This document shows positions 11,197-22,002 of a DNA stretch of 64,000 nucleotides, piece after piece. This DNA comes from Rhizopus arrhizus (taxonomy: Eukaryota; Mucoromycota; Mucoromycetes; Mucorales; Rhizopodaceae). The first letter of the stretch is position 1; each line of letters starts with the position of its first letter. Position numbers and translations under genes: made by a program. The stretch covers positions 248,001 through 312,000 of the forward strand of contig JAKZZE010000037.1 of assembly GCA_024220505.1 (NCBI GenBank). Reading direction: 5' to 3'. Under the pieces are notes generated by a model. The model saw only the letters and a program-made list of their open reading frames with translations, made no database searches and had not been told where the DNA came from.

Positions 11197-12235
11197 TTAT
11201 GTGTTGATAACAGTACCACCATTAGGATGAACGACTTGTCCTGTGATAAAGGATGAATCATCTGAAGCTAAAAAGACAAAAGAAGCAGCTATTTCACAAG
11301 GTTGAGCAGGTCTCTTGAAAGGAGGAAAAGAACCAAAGTTTTGAATTTCTTCTTGACTGAACGTGTTGGGAATTAATGGGGTCCAAACAGGTCCAGGGGC
11401 AACAGCATTCACACGAATACGACGAGGTGCTAATTGTTGAGAGAGAGCACGAGTGAATGAGACAATGGCTCCTTTGGTAGCAGAATAATCAACCAAGACA
11501 TCCATACCACGATAAGCAGCAATAGAAGCCGTGTTGATAATCACTCCCCCTGCCTTGAGATGACTACAAGCCAACTTGGTCATGAAGATAGGACCAAAGA
11601 CTGTGGATTATAAGTGACTTTGTTCAAACCTGAAACGATCACTTACCATTCGTTCGGAAGGTTCTCTCAACCGTGTCACAAACAAGATCTTCAACACGCA
11701 TGACCTTGTGTTGTTCAGCAGCATTGTTCACAAGAATATCCAATCGACCAAAGGTATTCAAGTGAGCATCAAGGATTTCTTGACAATTCTTTTCATAACC
11801 AATGTCACGAGCAATCAAATGAATCTTACACTTGGTTTGTGCTTCAATCGTATTCTTGGTGTAAGTAGCATCTTCATCTTCTCTTTCATCGCGGTAAACA
11901 ATCGTGATACCTGCCACACCTTCTAAAGCATACAAGGTCGCAATGGATCGACCAATGCCACTATCAGCACCTATATTCAATAATGAATAAATAAACAAGG
12001 CCCTTCTTGTCATCCTCTTACCAGTAATCAAAGCATATTTTCCTTCTAATTTACCAGAGCCACGATAGGCCTTAAAGCAAGGTTTACCGTCAGCATCAAA
12101 TGAAGGTAAATGTTGCGTGACTGGAGCAGGTTTCAGAAGGGAGGCAACTCCAGATTTTTGCCAATTCATATTTTTACGCATTTCATTGTAGTGATAGACG
12201 TCATTAGGAAGATCTTCATCAAAGCCAAGAGTCAT
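11197..12235 (-). CDS. Short-chain dehydrogenase/reductase
   Basis: Exons 12235-12022, 11970-11647 and 11600-11197 encode 313 residues. The first intron splits the cofactor motif and splicing restores TGADSGIG (TGxxxGxG). Further SDR marks are DILVNNAA, the catalytic serine in NTASIAAY, the YSATK active site (YxxxK) and the C-terminal FITGQVVHPNGG. An N-terminal extension of about 45 residues, including KPCFKAYRGSGKL, is typical of the bacterial YhdF/GSP39-like and plant glucose/ribitol dehydrogenase-like group. It therefore uses NAD(P)H on a small hydroxy/keto compound; the substrate cannot be told from sequence. No targeting signal is evident. Confidence 0.9.
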
Positions 12236-12515
12236 TTTTTAAATCTAATTTCTAAAGATAACACACACACACACACAAAAAGAAAGAGAAAAGTAACGAG
12301 TATTTATATACTTTTTCCCTTCTTTTTGGTTGAAATAATAATTTTATTTTTAACAAAAAGTTGTCAGTTCGAAGGGGTTTTAGTGAACATGATTGTTTCA
12401 AATGCAAAAAAAAACAAAAAAAAAAAAAAAATGTCTGCATAAACTGATTTATTACACAATCAGGCAAAGTATCTTTTTTTTTTTTTTTTTTTTTCTTTTT
12501 CACCTTACAATTATC

Positions 12516-14505
12516 ATGCAAATAAAGAGAAATAAGAGTCGTAATGCTGTATTGCCTCATTTACCAAAGGCAGAAGCTATGCCAAACATCCAGATTTCCA
12601 ATACGCCAATGATGCCCGGAAAAAAGACATTGCCACCGACCGATTGGAAAAATGACCAAGAGAATGCGGTCGTACCAGCCAAACAAGGTGTACCGTGGAC
12701 AGATCGTCAGTCCAAAATACAATTTGATTCGGAACTTGAGCCACCTCCTATGTTTACTGCTACACCCAGTAGAACAATGACCTTGCGTAGAACAGGTCAA
12801 AATCATGCTTATCGTATGAACAGTGGAATCGATCCAGTCGTTCTTTTAACTAGTCGATTAGAAACTTGGCGGTTGGCTTTGAAAAATTTGGTAGACAAAA
12901 ATAACTCTCGGAAATTTACTTGACGACTAAATATCCCCTTCTGTAGGTTGCTTTGTTCAAGAAGATGATCGTGGTCGAAAATAAAACTTTCAAAGGTTTA
13001 ATTGGTGCTAGTAAAGTGATCGAGTTACCCTTTCGTCAATCCAATGGTCAATTCCTTGAATCAGGTGGTATTCAAGACGTTTGGGGCTCAATGCGTGATT
13101 ATACAGTTCAACATGCCATGCTTCATCATGAAAATTCCTCTTATCTCGAACGAGCCGTGATTCCTGCCTTGAGAGCCATCAAAGCAGACGCAAAGACCAT
13201 GATTCAAACAATTCATAAAGACAAGGAACTCAAGAGTACTTCAATCTATCGCAGTCGAATGGAGCTCGACCGAATGATCCGTGACTTGGACCATGCCATC
13301 CAACACGTTCAACGTTCCCCTCATCAAGCCGATCAAACCACCGACCCGTTCTTGCTCAACTTGTGCGTCATTCATGCAGTGCGTGAACTCTGTGATTATG
13401 AAAATCAACTTCATGACAACATTCTCAGTCTTCAAAAGGAGACGGGTGTCTTTGAGGTCAAGATCATTGAAAACGTTCGCTATATTCTTCAAAAATACGA
13501 AGAATATCGTGTCAAGCACAAGATGGAACATCAGGACTTTATTGGACATGTCAATGAGATCTTTCGACGTGTGAAGCCTAATACTGAGTGGGATGAATTC
13601 GTTAGACGTCATCAATATCACTTGGTCATGGAAAATGCTGCGTACAAGACAGAGAGTTCGGTCGAGTATCCTAACCAAGACAGCAAGTATGTTCGTGCGA
13701 TCAAGATTGGTCCTCTTGAACTCAAATCGGGTGTGATGCGTTCTTGGACTGAAGGTGTTTATATTCTCACACCAGGTAAAAACTTATTCCCTTTTTTCTG
13801 CTGCACTTTATCTTATTGTCTGTTTGTATAGCTGGCTTTTTACATGGTTATAAAACCCCTAAACACTTTCAGCAAAATCCTCTTCATCCTTCTTATTCTA
13901 TCTTTATCCCTCAAACCTCAGTCGAGAATTCGGATGAGGATGAGCTCTGTCTGGAACTCTACAGTGAGAAGAAGCGTGGCTTGGGTGGTGGCCATCACTA
14001 CATCTTTCGTGCTTCTAACCCTCGTGAGGCTCGTGAATGGTTGGATGCCCTTGTTCACATCTCGAATCAATTCAGAGTTGTTCCTCTATTAGAATACGAT
14101 CAAGGCGCCGGATTCAGTTCGACCTCAAGACAACGTGATCTTCCTCCTTTGCCACCTAGCACCTTGCCACGTCCTCCTCATGCTGCCATCGAAGGTTCTT
14201 CCCAAGGCGCACAAGGTCCCTCTCAAGGTCCCTCTCAAGGTTTTTCTGCTCGAACCCCTGATGCTCAAGGACAGACGACTTTAAACCCTGTTCAAGAAGA
14301 ACAAGAGCATCATGAAGATGCGGTAGACAGCAATAAGCAAGAGATGCCTCAATCATCCAAGGATGCACGTCAACGGCAACGCTCAGATGAGGATGATCCT
14401 CGTTTGGAAGGTGAGGAAGATGATCATTCGTTCATCTTGGCTCAAGATCATCATCAACAACGCTCTGATCAGTATGCACCCGTTGTTAATACTCAAGTCT
14501 CTTGA
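12516..14505 (+). CDS. Slm1/Slm2-like BAR and PH domain protein
   Basis: Exons 12516-12890, 12947-13775 and 13832-14505 encode 625 residues. After a short disordered N-terminus, a long helical F-BAR-like region (about 105-390) begins with DPVVLLTSRLETWRLAL and continues with KVIELPF. A PH domain (about 395-520) includes KIGPLELKSGVMRSWTEGVYILTP, split by intron 2, and HYIFRASNPREAREWL. In yeast, Slm1/2 bind PI(4,5)P2 at eisosomes and bring TORC2 to Ypk1, controlling sphingolipid synthesis and actin. The tail (about 540-625) is rich in Gln, Pro, Ser and acidic residues. The ATG at 12516 is chosen because the upstream frame only translates poly-T/poly-A sequence. Confidence 0.88.
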
Positions 14506-14696
14506 ATTTTTTCTTTTAAAAAAAAACAACAGATTATCAATTTTAATAAAAAAAAAAAGTTCTTAAATTGTACGTCCAACTAACTCTACAAGAAGAAAAG
14601 AGAGGGATAAATGTAGAAAAAAAAAGTTTAATAATAAAACATCCTTTCTCTCTCTTTTTTTCTTTCCTCTTTCAAGGTATAAATACACAAATGACA

Positions 14697-15544
14697 TTAA
14701 GGCTTTGGGATACGAAGTGTCTTTGAAATCATCAAGGTTCCACTGACGACATAAGCCATCACAAACGGATGTATTTCCCAGCCTTCAGCGATTTGTATGA
14801 TGGATCCTGGCAAGTTATTCAAGTACAAATCATTTTTAACAAAGTAGGCAATCCAAGCCACTAATGCCAAGGAAGTGGGTATCGGTGTTCCTTCAAAATG
14901 ATGCACTTTGCCTGTATCATCCTTGGGTGCAAGCGCCACTGTTGCGTTATAACGAGCAAGACGTGCGATACCACAGCAAACAAAATAAGTCAATGCAACT
15001 GTATCAAGATAGGTACGCATGCCCACTATATAAAAATAAATAAGCAAAACACGTCCTCCCTTTCCCCCCCCCCTCTTTTTTTTTTTTTTTTCTTTTTTTT
15101 TTTTTTGTCAATTTTACCTGCAAAGGCTAAAGCGGCAGGGGCCACACCAAAAGAGATCTAGTGGATAGTTAGATTTGAAGAATAGACATGGGCTTGTGTA
15201 ATTACCAAATCAGCCAAGCTGTCTAATTCTTGTCCAAGTAAAGAAGAATTGTTTCTCCAGCGAGCCACTCTACCGTCTAAAAAGTCAAAAAACATGCCAA
15301 ATGGCATAAAGAGCATGGACAAATATAGATCTCGAATATTGTTGGTTGTTAAATAACGCATGGAACTCAAAACGGACTGAACTCCACAAATGCCATTCAT
15401 CAGTGTAATCACATCGGCCAAATAAAAGTTACTAAAGAAATGAGTATTTCTTTTATTTGAATTCATTCTTATATTTTACCGAACCATAGAAAAGTGGCCA
15501 TCGACAGTCTTTGGTAAATCTGTTTTTTTATCAGTTGAAGCCAT
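14697..15544 (-). CDS. CHO1: CDP-diacylglycerol-serine O-phosphatidyltransferase
   Basis: Exons 15544-15480, 15431-15206, 15157-15118 and 15025-14697 encode 219 residues. The CDP-alcohol phosphatidyltransferase motif DG-x2-AR-x8-G-x3-D-x3-D is complete (DGRVAR, then GQELDSLAD). It is followed by [13 protein letters not shown], as in fungal Cho1/PssA. Several hydrophobic membrane segments are present. The enzyme makes phosphatidylserine from CDP-DAG and serine in the ER, feeding PE and PC synthesis. The short first exon encodes [20 protein letters not shown] and joins in phase. Intron 3 is unusual: 92 nt, with long A runs and a G9 run on the sense strand. Confidence 0.92.
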
Positions 15545-15559
15545 TATTATTTGAGGGAT

Positions 15560-15560
<1 letters not shown>

Positions 15561-15597
<37 letters not shown>
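15561..15597 (+). repeat. Poly(A) tract upstream of CHO1
   Basis: 37 consecutive A beginning 17 bp upstream of the CHO1 ATG (poly(T) on the sense strand). A run this close to the start would form the 5' leader or core promoter. Confidence 0.9.
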
Positions 15598-15599
<2 letters not shown>

Positions 15600-15803
15600 A
15601 AAAAATGAAGTCATAGCCAAGTTCTTATTTTTACGTCATACAATTTTTTTGTTATCAGTGCTATCCTTTTGTCAGTACTTTTCTTTATCATTTAGAAAAG
15701 AAGCATTTGTTATTAGACAATCTTTTAGCAAAAAAAGGATACTTGCGCGCGCGCATACAAATTCTGTTTTGTGTTTGTGGTAAAGACAATGTTGAAGGGA
15801 CTT

Positions 15804-17531
15804 TTAAAGGTATTCTTTGATTCGCTGATGGAATGCTTCTTCTTGGCTTACATGAATCGTTTTGCAAGCAAGTGTATCAAGACATGAACGATAATAAAGT
15901 AGATTGATTTCAAAACACCGATTGAATACAGTTGGTCGTGGGAAAAGTCCAAGAGATTTGCAGTCATTGTTGTCACTGCAATCTAAATATAAAACAGAAT
16001 TCTTTTTTAAATTAAATATTTATTATGAATGTAATGCACTGGTGATTATCACCGTTCGATTGTCACTAAAAATAAACTAAGTATTATAAACACAGACAGC
16101 TATTATTTACCTGAACTAAAAGAAGCAAATGGATCAGCTTGATCATGATTGATTGTCGGATTTGAATCTTTTAGTTCAAAACTGACACTTTCTTTGAGTC
16201 TGTTGAAATGCACTGCTCGTATGGGTTGTGCTTTGGATGGAATGATGGGTGGTTTCATGTGTCGTAATAAAGCAAAGTTGATTGTAGTAAAGAATGGATG
16301 AGATTTGACTTCACTTGCACCCACTTGAGATCCAAGTCGTTTGTTTGGATCCTTATTTAATAATTGACGTATCAGTCTCTTGGCATGATGGGTCAGTGTT
16401 TGTGGAAAATAAGGTTGAAATTCGATAGGTTCATTTAAAATGAGTTCAAATGTGTCCTTTCTTGTTTTTCCTTTAAATGGAGTATATCCACACTACGAAT
16501 ATATAAGTCATTTGTCTTATTATCCATAGTCATCTTACAAGCATTTCATAAATAAATATACCCAACGTCCACCAATCTACCGTACATGAATGTCCTTCTC
16601 CTCGAATGATTTCAGGTGCCAAATATTCTATTTAAATGAATAATTGAATTTATAAGGTAGATATGTTTACCTTCAGTACCAACAAATGAATTCGCTTTAA
16701 TGTGTATACGTGTATTTATCATCGGTTGTTTCTATTTATGTAAAGATCAATCCAAAAAAAGAAAGAATAAGGACTCACCAAAAATGTAAAAGTAGGTTGT
16801 ACAAAAGTAGGTTGTGTGACAAAAGAAGATTGTAAAGAGAGATCGAAATCAGACAACATGAGGTGTCCAGATTGGTGTAGTAGGATATCTAAGAGGATAT
16901 GAGTCTATGATAGGATGAATATCATGAATAGTTACTTTCTGGTTTTAAATCTCTAAAGACAATACCCATCAAGTGCAGGTATTCTAATGCTGCCACTACT
17001 TCAGCCGCATAAAACTTGGCTTCATTCTCTTTTAATATTCCACCGGGTCTGTGTCTTAGGGCCCTAAAGAATTCACCACCCACACAAAACTCCAGACAAA
17101 AATAAAGATAATTTTGAGATTGAAATGAATGATAAAGAGGAACAATAAAGGGATGATTGGCTGTGGATAAGATAGCTTGCTCTGTCAAAGCACGCTTCAC
17201 CTTGTTTCTTTCCTTCATTTCCTTTTTTGATAAAACTAAAATGAATGAGTCAGGGTTGTTTATACTCTAATCGATTTTTACCTTTAAGAGCATACAGTTT
17301 CTCGGTTGATTTATGTCTTACAAGATATACTTTCCCAGCATCTCCTTTTCCTAACAAACGTACTTTCTCAAAATCATTGGGTCCAACTTGAATATCCTTC
17401 TTTTTTAATGTATAAGAGTTTGATTGTTTTATGCTGTCGGTTTGAATGATGAGTTGATTATTATTCAACTTGAGCTTTGTTCCAAATAATTGATTAGGTT
17501 GATAAATAGGTGGTGGTGAAGTGAGTGACAT
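15804..17531 (-). CDS. AGC protein kinase, Nrc-2/Fpk1 (flippase kinase) type
   Basis: Exons 17531-17282, 17235-16936, 16888-16779, 16731-16671, 16627-16539, 16492-16111 and probably 15982-15804 give 456 residues. Kinase marks are [13 protein letters not shown] (P-loop), YALKVLSKK, FRDLKPEN and DFDLS (DFD in place of DFG, characteristic of the Nrc-2/Fpk and plant AGC-VIII group). [21 protein letters not shown] and [11 protein letters not shown] follow. Yeast Fpk1/Fpk2 phosphorylate phospholipid flippases. Between DFDLS and the activation loop is only a short insert, [12 protein letters not shown]. Reading through the last donor would instead end the protein at 16103 (399 residues). An in-frame ATG at 17597 exists, but it translates pyrimidine-rich leader and lies 20 bp from the upstream gene's stop. 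Confidence 0.87.
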
Positions 17532-17616
17532 TGAAAGAGAGGAAGAAGGAGGGAAAAGGAAGAGAAAAGCATATAAAAATAGATTTTTGAAACTCATTTA
17601 ATAATCATTTTTTTAT

Positions 17617-18135
17617 TTATTCATCTTGTTCAAAAGAGAGTAAAGAAGTCGTTGTCTTTTGCTTTTTACTCTTTTTCTTTTTTGGATCCACTTTCTTTAT
17701 TTCCTCATCAATAATCTCTTTTAATTTACGTTTACTGTCTGATTGTTTATTCTTCTTTTTACGAAATAACAGTCGACCATTCTCATCTACTGCTGGCTGC
17801 TCTTCTTCTTTTTCTTCTTTTTCTTCTTCTTCTTTTTCCTCTTCACCAACATCTTTATGTATTTCTATTTAAAAAGAAAATGTAGGGTGTTATTGTAGGA
17901 TAATTTTTGATGACGTGAACTAACCTTTTCCTTGTGCGTCCAATTCAACTACTTGAGCACCTTCCAACTCATCATAATCTTGATCGTCTTGTCCATCTTC
18001 ATAATCTAAAAATCTCTTTTTTGCTTCTTCTTGTCCTCTCGTTTTATTCTTTATCCTCGTCAAAAAGGGTGCTTCTTTGTGAACATAAGATAACCCTTTC
18101 GATACTTGATGTGGTGTCAATTCCTTTTGTGGCAT
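17617..18135 (-). CDS. DUF4604 (KIAA1143-like) protein
   Basis: Two exons (18135-17925, 17864-17617) encode 152 residues. The N-terminal KGLSYVHKEAPFLTRIKNK and the C-terminal SLLSFEQDE match both ends of the DUF4604/KIAA1143 family. Between them lie acidic runs (DEEGQDDQDYDEL-like, then Glu-rich) and basic runs (KKKNKQSDSKRK, DPKKKKSKKQK), so the protein is small, highly charged and probably nuclear. The family function is not established. The stop is only 86 bp upstream of the kinase start on the same strand, and the SWIM gene ends 76 bp upstream of this start. Confidence 0.83.
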
Positions 18136-18211
18136 TTTATATATACGAAAAAGAAAGAAAGAAAGGAAAAAAAAAAAAAAAAAAAAAAAAGACTTGGATT
18201 TTATTTATTTA

Positions 18212-18870
18212 CTAGGATGGTAAGTAGAGAAAATGTCTTTCAATACCTGTTTCAAATAATGAGTTATAAACATTTTATGATGATTGTACATACTTTACCA
18301 GAAGGCGTGAGTGTTTCATAAACGGGTGATTTCAAGTTACTGACTTTTAATTCTTTCAGCAAGATATAAAGTATATGTTTACAGTGTGTTCCTCTCACGT
18401 TATGATCTCTGCAATCACAATATATTTTAGGTCCAATGGTAACCGTGTATGTCTTTGATAATAGGATGAGATGAAAGCTAAAGCTATCTTTGTCTTATTA
18501 CCTTGCCTGCACTACCCTTGACTTTATAAAATTGCCAGTTAAGAAGCATTTCAAATATAGGCTGTCTATTGATTACCTTTAAATTCATGACTTTTTAGAT
18601 AAGTAACCATTTGAGAAGATACAAGCTTGATATTCTGTTTTGCCATTCTTTCCAATCTTGCTTCGAGCTCCTAAATCACACACATGTATTTAATAATCGA
18701 TTGAATTATTATTGTCGATCACCATTCACCTCTGGTACAGTTTGTTCAATATCTTCAATATCACTTGTAGATAATAAATTGTCATCCTCTTCATTATTGT
18801 ATGCACTCTCTTTGCCTTTCATAAACGTATTTAGTATTCTTGAAGCTTGTTCTTCACTATCTGAGCTCAT
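18212..18870 (-). CDS. Small SWIM-type zinc finger protein
   Basis: Five short exons (18870-18730, 18670-18577, 18521-18502, 18452-18299, 18246-18212), all in phase with GT-AG introns, encode 147 residues. The core (about 86-120) has YTVTIGPKIYCDCRDHNV followed by GTHCKHILYILLKEL, the CxC-xn-CxH zinc pattern of SWIM domains. Similar segments occur in fungal SWIM/RING proteins and MEKK1-like ligases, but no RING follows here. The N-terminus is acidic and serine-rich, with a helical part LEARLERMAKQN. A DNA- or protein-binding role is usual for SWIM domains; the specific role is unknown. No single exon is long enough for simple ORF detection. Confidence 0.75.
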
Positions 18871-19232
18871 GATGTATAAAGGAAAAAAGAAATGCTGACA
18901 AATCCTTGTTCAATGTCAAAGAGTACAATTAATATATCACAATGACGATTTCTATACGTTATTTAATAACCCATATACTGATTTAGTACACTTGACAATA
19001 AAACAATTGGTCAGGAATCATCCCTTGAAGCATGAAATATATGTAGGCGTATGTGTATATATATATATGTGTGTGTGTGAATACATAACTTGTAAAGACA
19101 ATAGCTTGATAATAACACGTACGCAATAAAAAAAAAAGTTTATTTTCTAGAGTGTCTCTCTCAAAGTGTTTCCCAGTGATGCTTTAGTTTTGTGAAACAA
19201 TAATTCAAACTAGAAAACGAAATGTTTCATGA
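18871..19232. other. Intergenic region with TA/TG microsatellite
   Basis: About 360 bp between the 5' end of the SWIM gene and the 3' end of the F-box-like gene. It contains a dinucleotide run (TA)n(TG)n near 19053-19078; nothing else was recognised. Confidence 0.5.
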
Positions 19233-20099
19233 TCAAGAACCTTTTTTTTCTTGTTCAATTTCCAACCTAACAAAAGTAAACAATTCGATGTGTTCACTTT
19301 TGATTATCAACCAATTATCCAGCAACCCCTTTAATAAAGTACGCTTAAATGCTGATTCCTTGATTAATAATTTTGATATTCTCTGTACTGCATATTCTAC
19401 ATGGTTCTCTGTTAACAACTTGTTGACTACAGCAGCACCTATGAAATCAAAGCAAGCAGATATACTATCATAAGTCAACTGTAACCTTCTTTTATTATCA
19501 CTGTTTGTCATGAGCTTATATCCAGTGTATTCCAAGAATGCTTTTATATTATCAGCTAATGTAAAAGTAACTTCATGATAATAACTAGGAAATGATTGAT
19601 CCAAATTAGATAATAAACGCACCATAAAAGTAGATAACATCTTGTTGTTTGTCTTTCTAGAATTAGCAGAAACAAAGACAGTGTGATGAAAGATGACATC
19701 GACTGCTATTCTGATTCTATTTCTAATATCAATATCCTCAATTAACACAAATTGATGTTTATAAGATGAGATTCCCTTGATGATATTGTTGTGAAGTACT
19801 TGTTCTCTCATCCATAGTTTATCATTATCACTGTCTTTATTCAAAAAGTGGAGTGTATTTTGAACGGGTAGTTGATTGGATAATGACTCTAATGCGATCA
19901 AGGCAGCTCTACATTGAAGTTTCATACAATTATCTGATGTTATTTCAATTTTCCAAAGTGTAACAATCACATTTGAAGCAAATAATCTAAGAACAGAACT
20001 TGTTTGTAATAAAATCCATAAATCCATCAGGTCCAAAAAGTGTGTGAATGTGTATAATAAGAGTTCATTTGGTAAACATAATAATCTATTTCTGGGCAT
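19233..20099 (-). CDS. F-box-like protein
   Basis: A single exon of 288 residues begins MPRNRLLCLPNELLLYTFTHF. The LPNE..L...F..L......LLQTSSVLRLF pattern at residues 8-45 fits an F-box, which would link substrates to an SCF ubiquitin ligase through Skp1. The remaining ~240 residues are helical and match no repeat type I can name. An upstream extension of the frame only translates poly-T/poly-A sequence, so the ATG at 20099 is used. It lies 82 bp downstream of the PPR gene on the same strand. Confidence 0.65.
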   Translation of the reverse strand: MPRNRLLCLPNELLLYTFTHFLDLMDLWILLQTSSVLRLFASNVIVTLWKIEITSDNCMKLQCRAALIALESLSNQLPVQNTLHFLNKDSDNDKLWMREQVLHNNIIKGISSYKHQFVLIEDIDIRNRIRIAVDVIFHHTVFVSANSRKTNNKMLSTFMVRLLSNLDQSFPSYYHEVTFTLADNIKAFLEYTGYKLMTNSDNKRRLQLTYDSISACFDFIGAAVVNKLLTENHVEYAVQRISKLLIKESAFKRTLLKGLLDNWLIIKSEHIELFTFVRLEIEQEKKGS

Positions 20100-20181
20100 T
20101 ATGAGTGGGAATAAAAATAAAAATAAAAGCAAAAAAAAGAAACAAAAAAAAAAAAAAAAGAATAAATAAATAAAAAGGTAC

Positions 20182-22002
20182 TTATGTACAACGAGTTTTA
20201 ACTTTATTATAAACACGTTTTAGTGAATCAGTTTTTATAACAAACCCACTTTTATCAAATAAATCAATTACTTTTCTACCAATCAACCAATCCTTATTTT
20301 TTGCGCAATAATTCAATAAGAGCAACCAAGTATCTTTTGTGGGTGATAAGTTCATCCTGTTCATTCTTTCCAAGCAACTGTACGCATCTTCAAGTCGATC
20401 GAAATTTAAAAATCCAACAATCATAAAATTAAATGTCGCTCTGTCTGGTTCAATGCCGTGTTGTAATAAGGTTTGAAATGTCTTCATTGCCTTGTTCAGG
20501 TTCATCTGTTCAATGTAACCTTGAATAAGGTTGGTAAATGTATGAACTGTTGGTTTTAACTCTTTATAATCTGTCATCATCATATTCAATGTCTTTTCTG
20601 CTTCACTCATCTTATTGACTCTAATCCATCCATTGATCATTGAGTTGAAGGTGTAAATATTAGGTTTCACTCCCATCTCATAAAGTAAGTTCATCATGTC
20701 CTCTGCTGATTTAGGTGTTTTGGTATCAAATATGCTATTAATAAATGTTGTAAATGTCACAATGTCTGGTTCTTGATTTAATCTAAACATGTCCTTGATC
20801 ACTTCTAAAGCTGATCCCAAGTCTCCCACATCTGCGTATCCTTTCAGCATCGTATTGAACGTAACAATGTCTGGTTTAAATTTGGTTTGAATCATTTGCT
20901 GATAGATCTTGTTGGCCACTTTCAATTCCTTATTAATCACTAATCCATTCACCATCGTATTTAATATCACTTCATTCACTTGTAATCTTTTACTCTTTTG
21001 AATCTCTTCAAAAGCTAAAAATGCCTTCCTTGGTTGTCTACACTTGAAGTAGACTTTAATCAATTGATTATAAATCACTTCATCCACTGTATGTCCTCCG
21101 AGTACTGTCTGTCGAACAACTTCTTCAGCTGATTGAATATCCCTTGCGTGAGCATAGATATCCAACATTGTCGTACAAATATAGGCATTCGGCTTCATCT
21201 TTTTACTTTCCATCTCTTTATAATATCCAGTTGCTTCTCTATTCATTCGAGCATCTGCAAACCCCTTGATTAGCAAATTGTAACTATTCACATCCAATTC
21301 ATGTCCCTTGTACTCTTTTAACAATTGTTTGACTTCGTCCAATCGCTTTTCTCTAAACAAGTGCATCAAGTTTGAATTCAACGTCTCAGTGTCCGTAATA
21401 CCATGTTCAACAATCAATTCCTTGGCCAATTCCACTAACTGTTTATTGGTTGGTAATGCTCGTCTGATCGTTCGTTCAAAATCTCTAATGTCGGGTGTTA
21501 TATGCCATTTGTTTTGAGCCTCCTTGATCAATTGAATCGCCTTGTCTTTTTGATCTGTCAGCAGAAAGGTCGCGACCATCACATTAAATGATCCGATCGT
21601 CAAGTGTACATTATTCTGTTGGAATTCACCTTCATACACATCCAATATGTCTTGATACTCGTTGAAGAATAATTTGGCAATAAAGTACTCGTTATATTCA
21701 AGTGTACCCCAACTCATACCACGTTCTTTCATGTCTTGTAGAATTCGTAATACTCGACCCTCAGTATCCCACGTCTTGCTTTTCCAAAGTGTGCTTCTTA
21801 AAAGAACAAAGTCTTCACGTCTTAGTTCTTGGCGTACTTGAAGATAATTGTTCCAAGCTTCTGGATCCTTGTTTGACAGTTGTTGTCGGTATTGTGAAAG
21901 TGAAGTAACATAAAGTCGCTGTGGTATCATGACATTCTTATTCAAATAGTATTTAGATTGACGAATACTTTTGTTACTGCATGATCTTATGAACCTATGC
22001 AT
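20182..22002 (-). CDS. Mitochondrial pentatricopeptide repeat protein
   Basis: An intronless gene of 606 residues. The N-terminus (MHRFIRSCSNKSIRQSKYYLNK) is basic and hydroxylated with no acidic residues, a typical mitochondrial presequence. From about residue 120 to the end there are consecutive 35-residue PPR units with patterns such as VNSYNLLIKGFADA, PDIVTFNTMLKGYADVGD, PNIYTFNSMINGWIRV and PDRATFNFMIVGFL. PPR proteins bind organellar RNA and govern its stability, processing or translation. The target RNA cannot be deduced from this sequence alone. Confidence 0.92.
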   Translation of the reverse strand: MHRFIRSCSNKSIRQSKYYLNKNVMIPQRLYVTSLSQYRQQLSNKDPEAWNNYLQVRQELRREDFVLLRSTLWKSKTWDTEGRVLRILQDMKERGMSWGTLEYNEYFIAKLFFNEYQDILDVYEGEFQQNNVHLTIGSFNVMVATFLLTDQKDKAIQLIKEAQNKWHITPDIRDFERTIRRALPTNKQLVELAKELIVEHGITDTETLNSNLMHLFREKRLDEVKQLLKEYKGHELDVNSYNLLIKGFADARMNREATGYYKEMESKKMKPNAYICTTMLDIYAHARDIQSAEEVVRQTVLGGHTVDEVIYNQLIKVYFKCRQPRKAFLAFEEIQKSKRLQVNEVILNTMVNGLVINKELKVANKIYQQMIQTKFKPDIVTFNTMLKGYADVGDLGSALEVIKDMFRLNQEPDIVTFTTFINSIFDTKTPKSAEDMMNLLYEMGVKPNIYTFNSMINGWIRVNKMSEAEKTLNMMMTDYKELKPTVHTFTNLIQGYIEQMNLNKAMKTFQTLLQHGIEPDRATFNFMIVGFLNFDRLEDAYSCLERMNRMNLSPTKDTWLLLLNYCAKNKDWLIGRKVIDLFDKSGFVIKTDSLKRVYNKVKTRCT

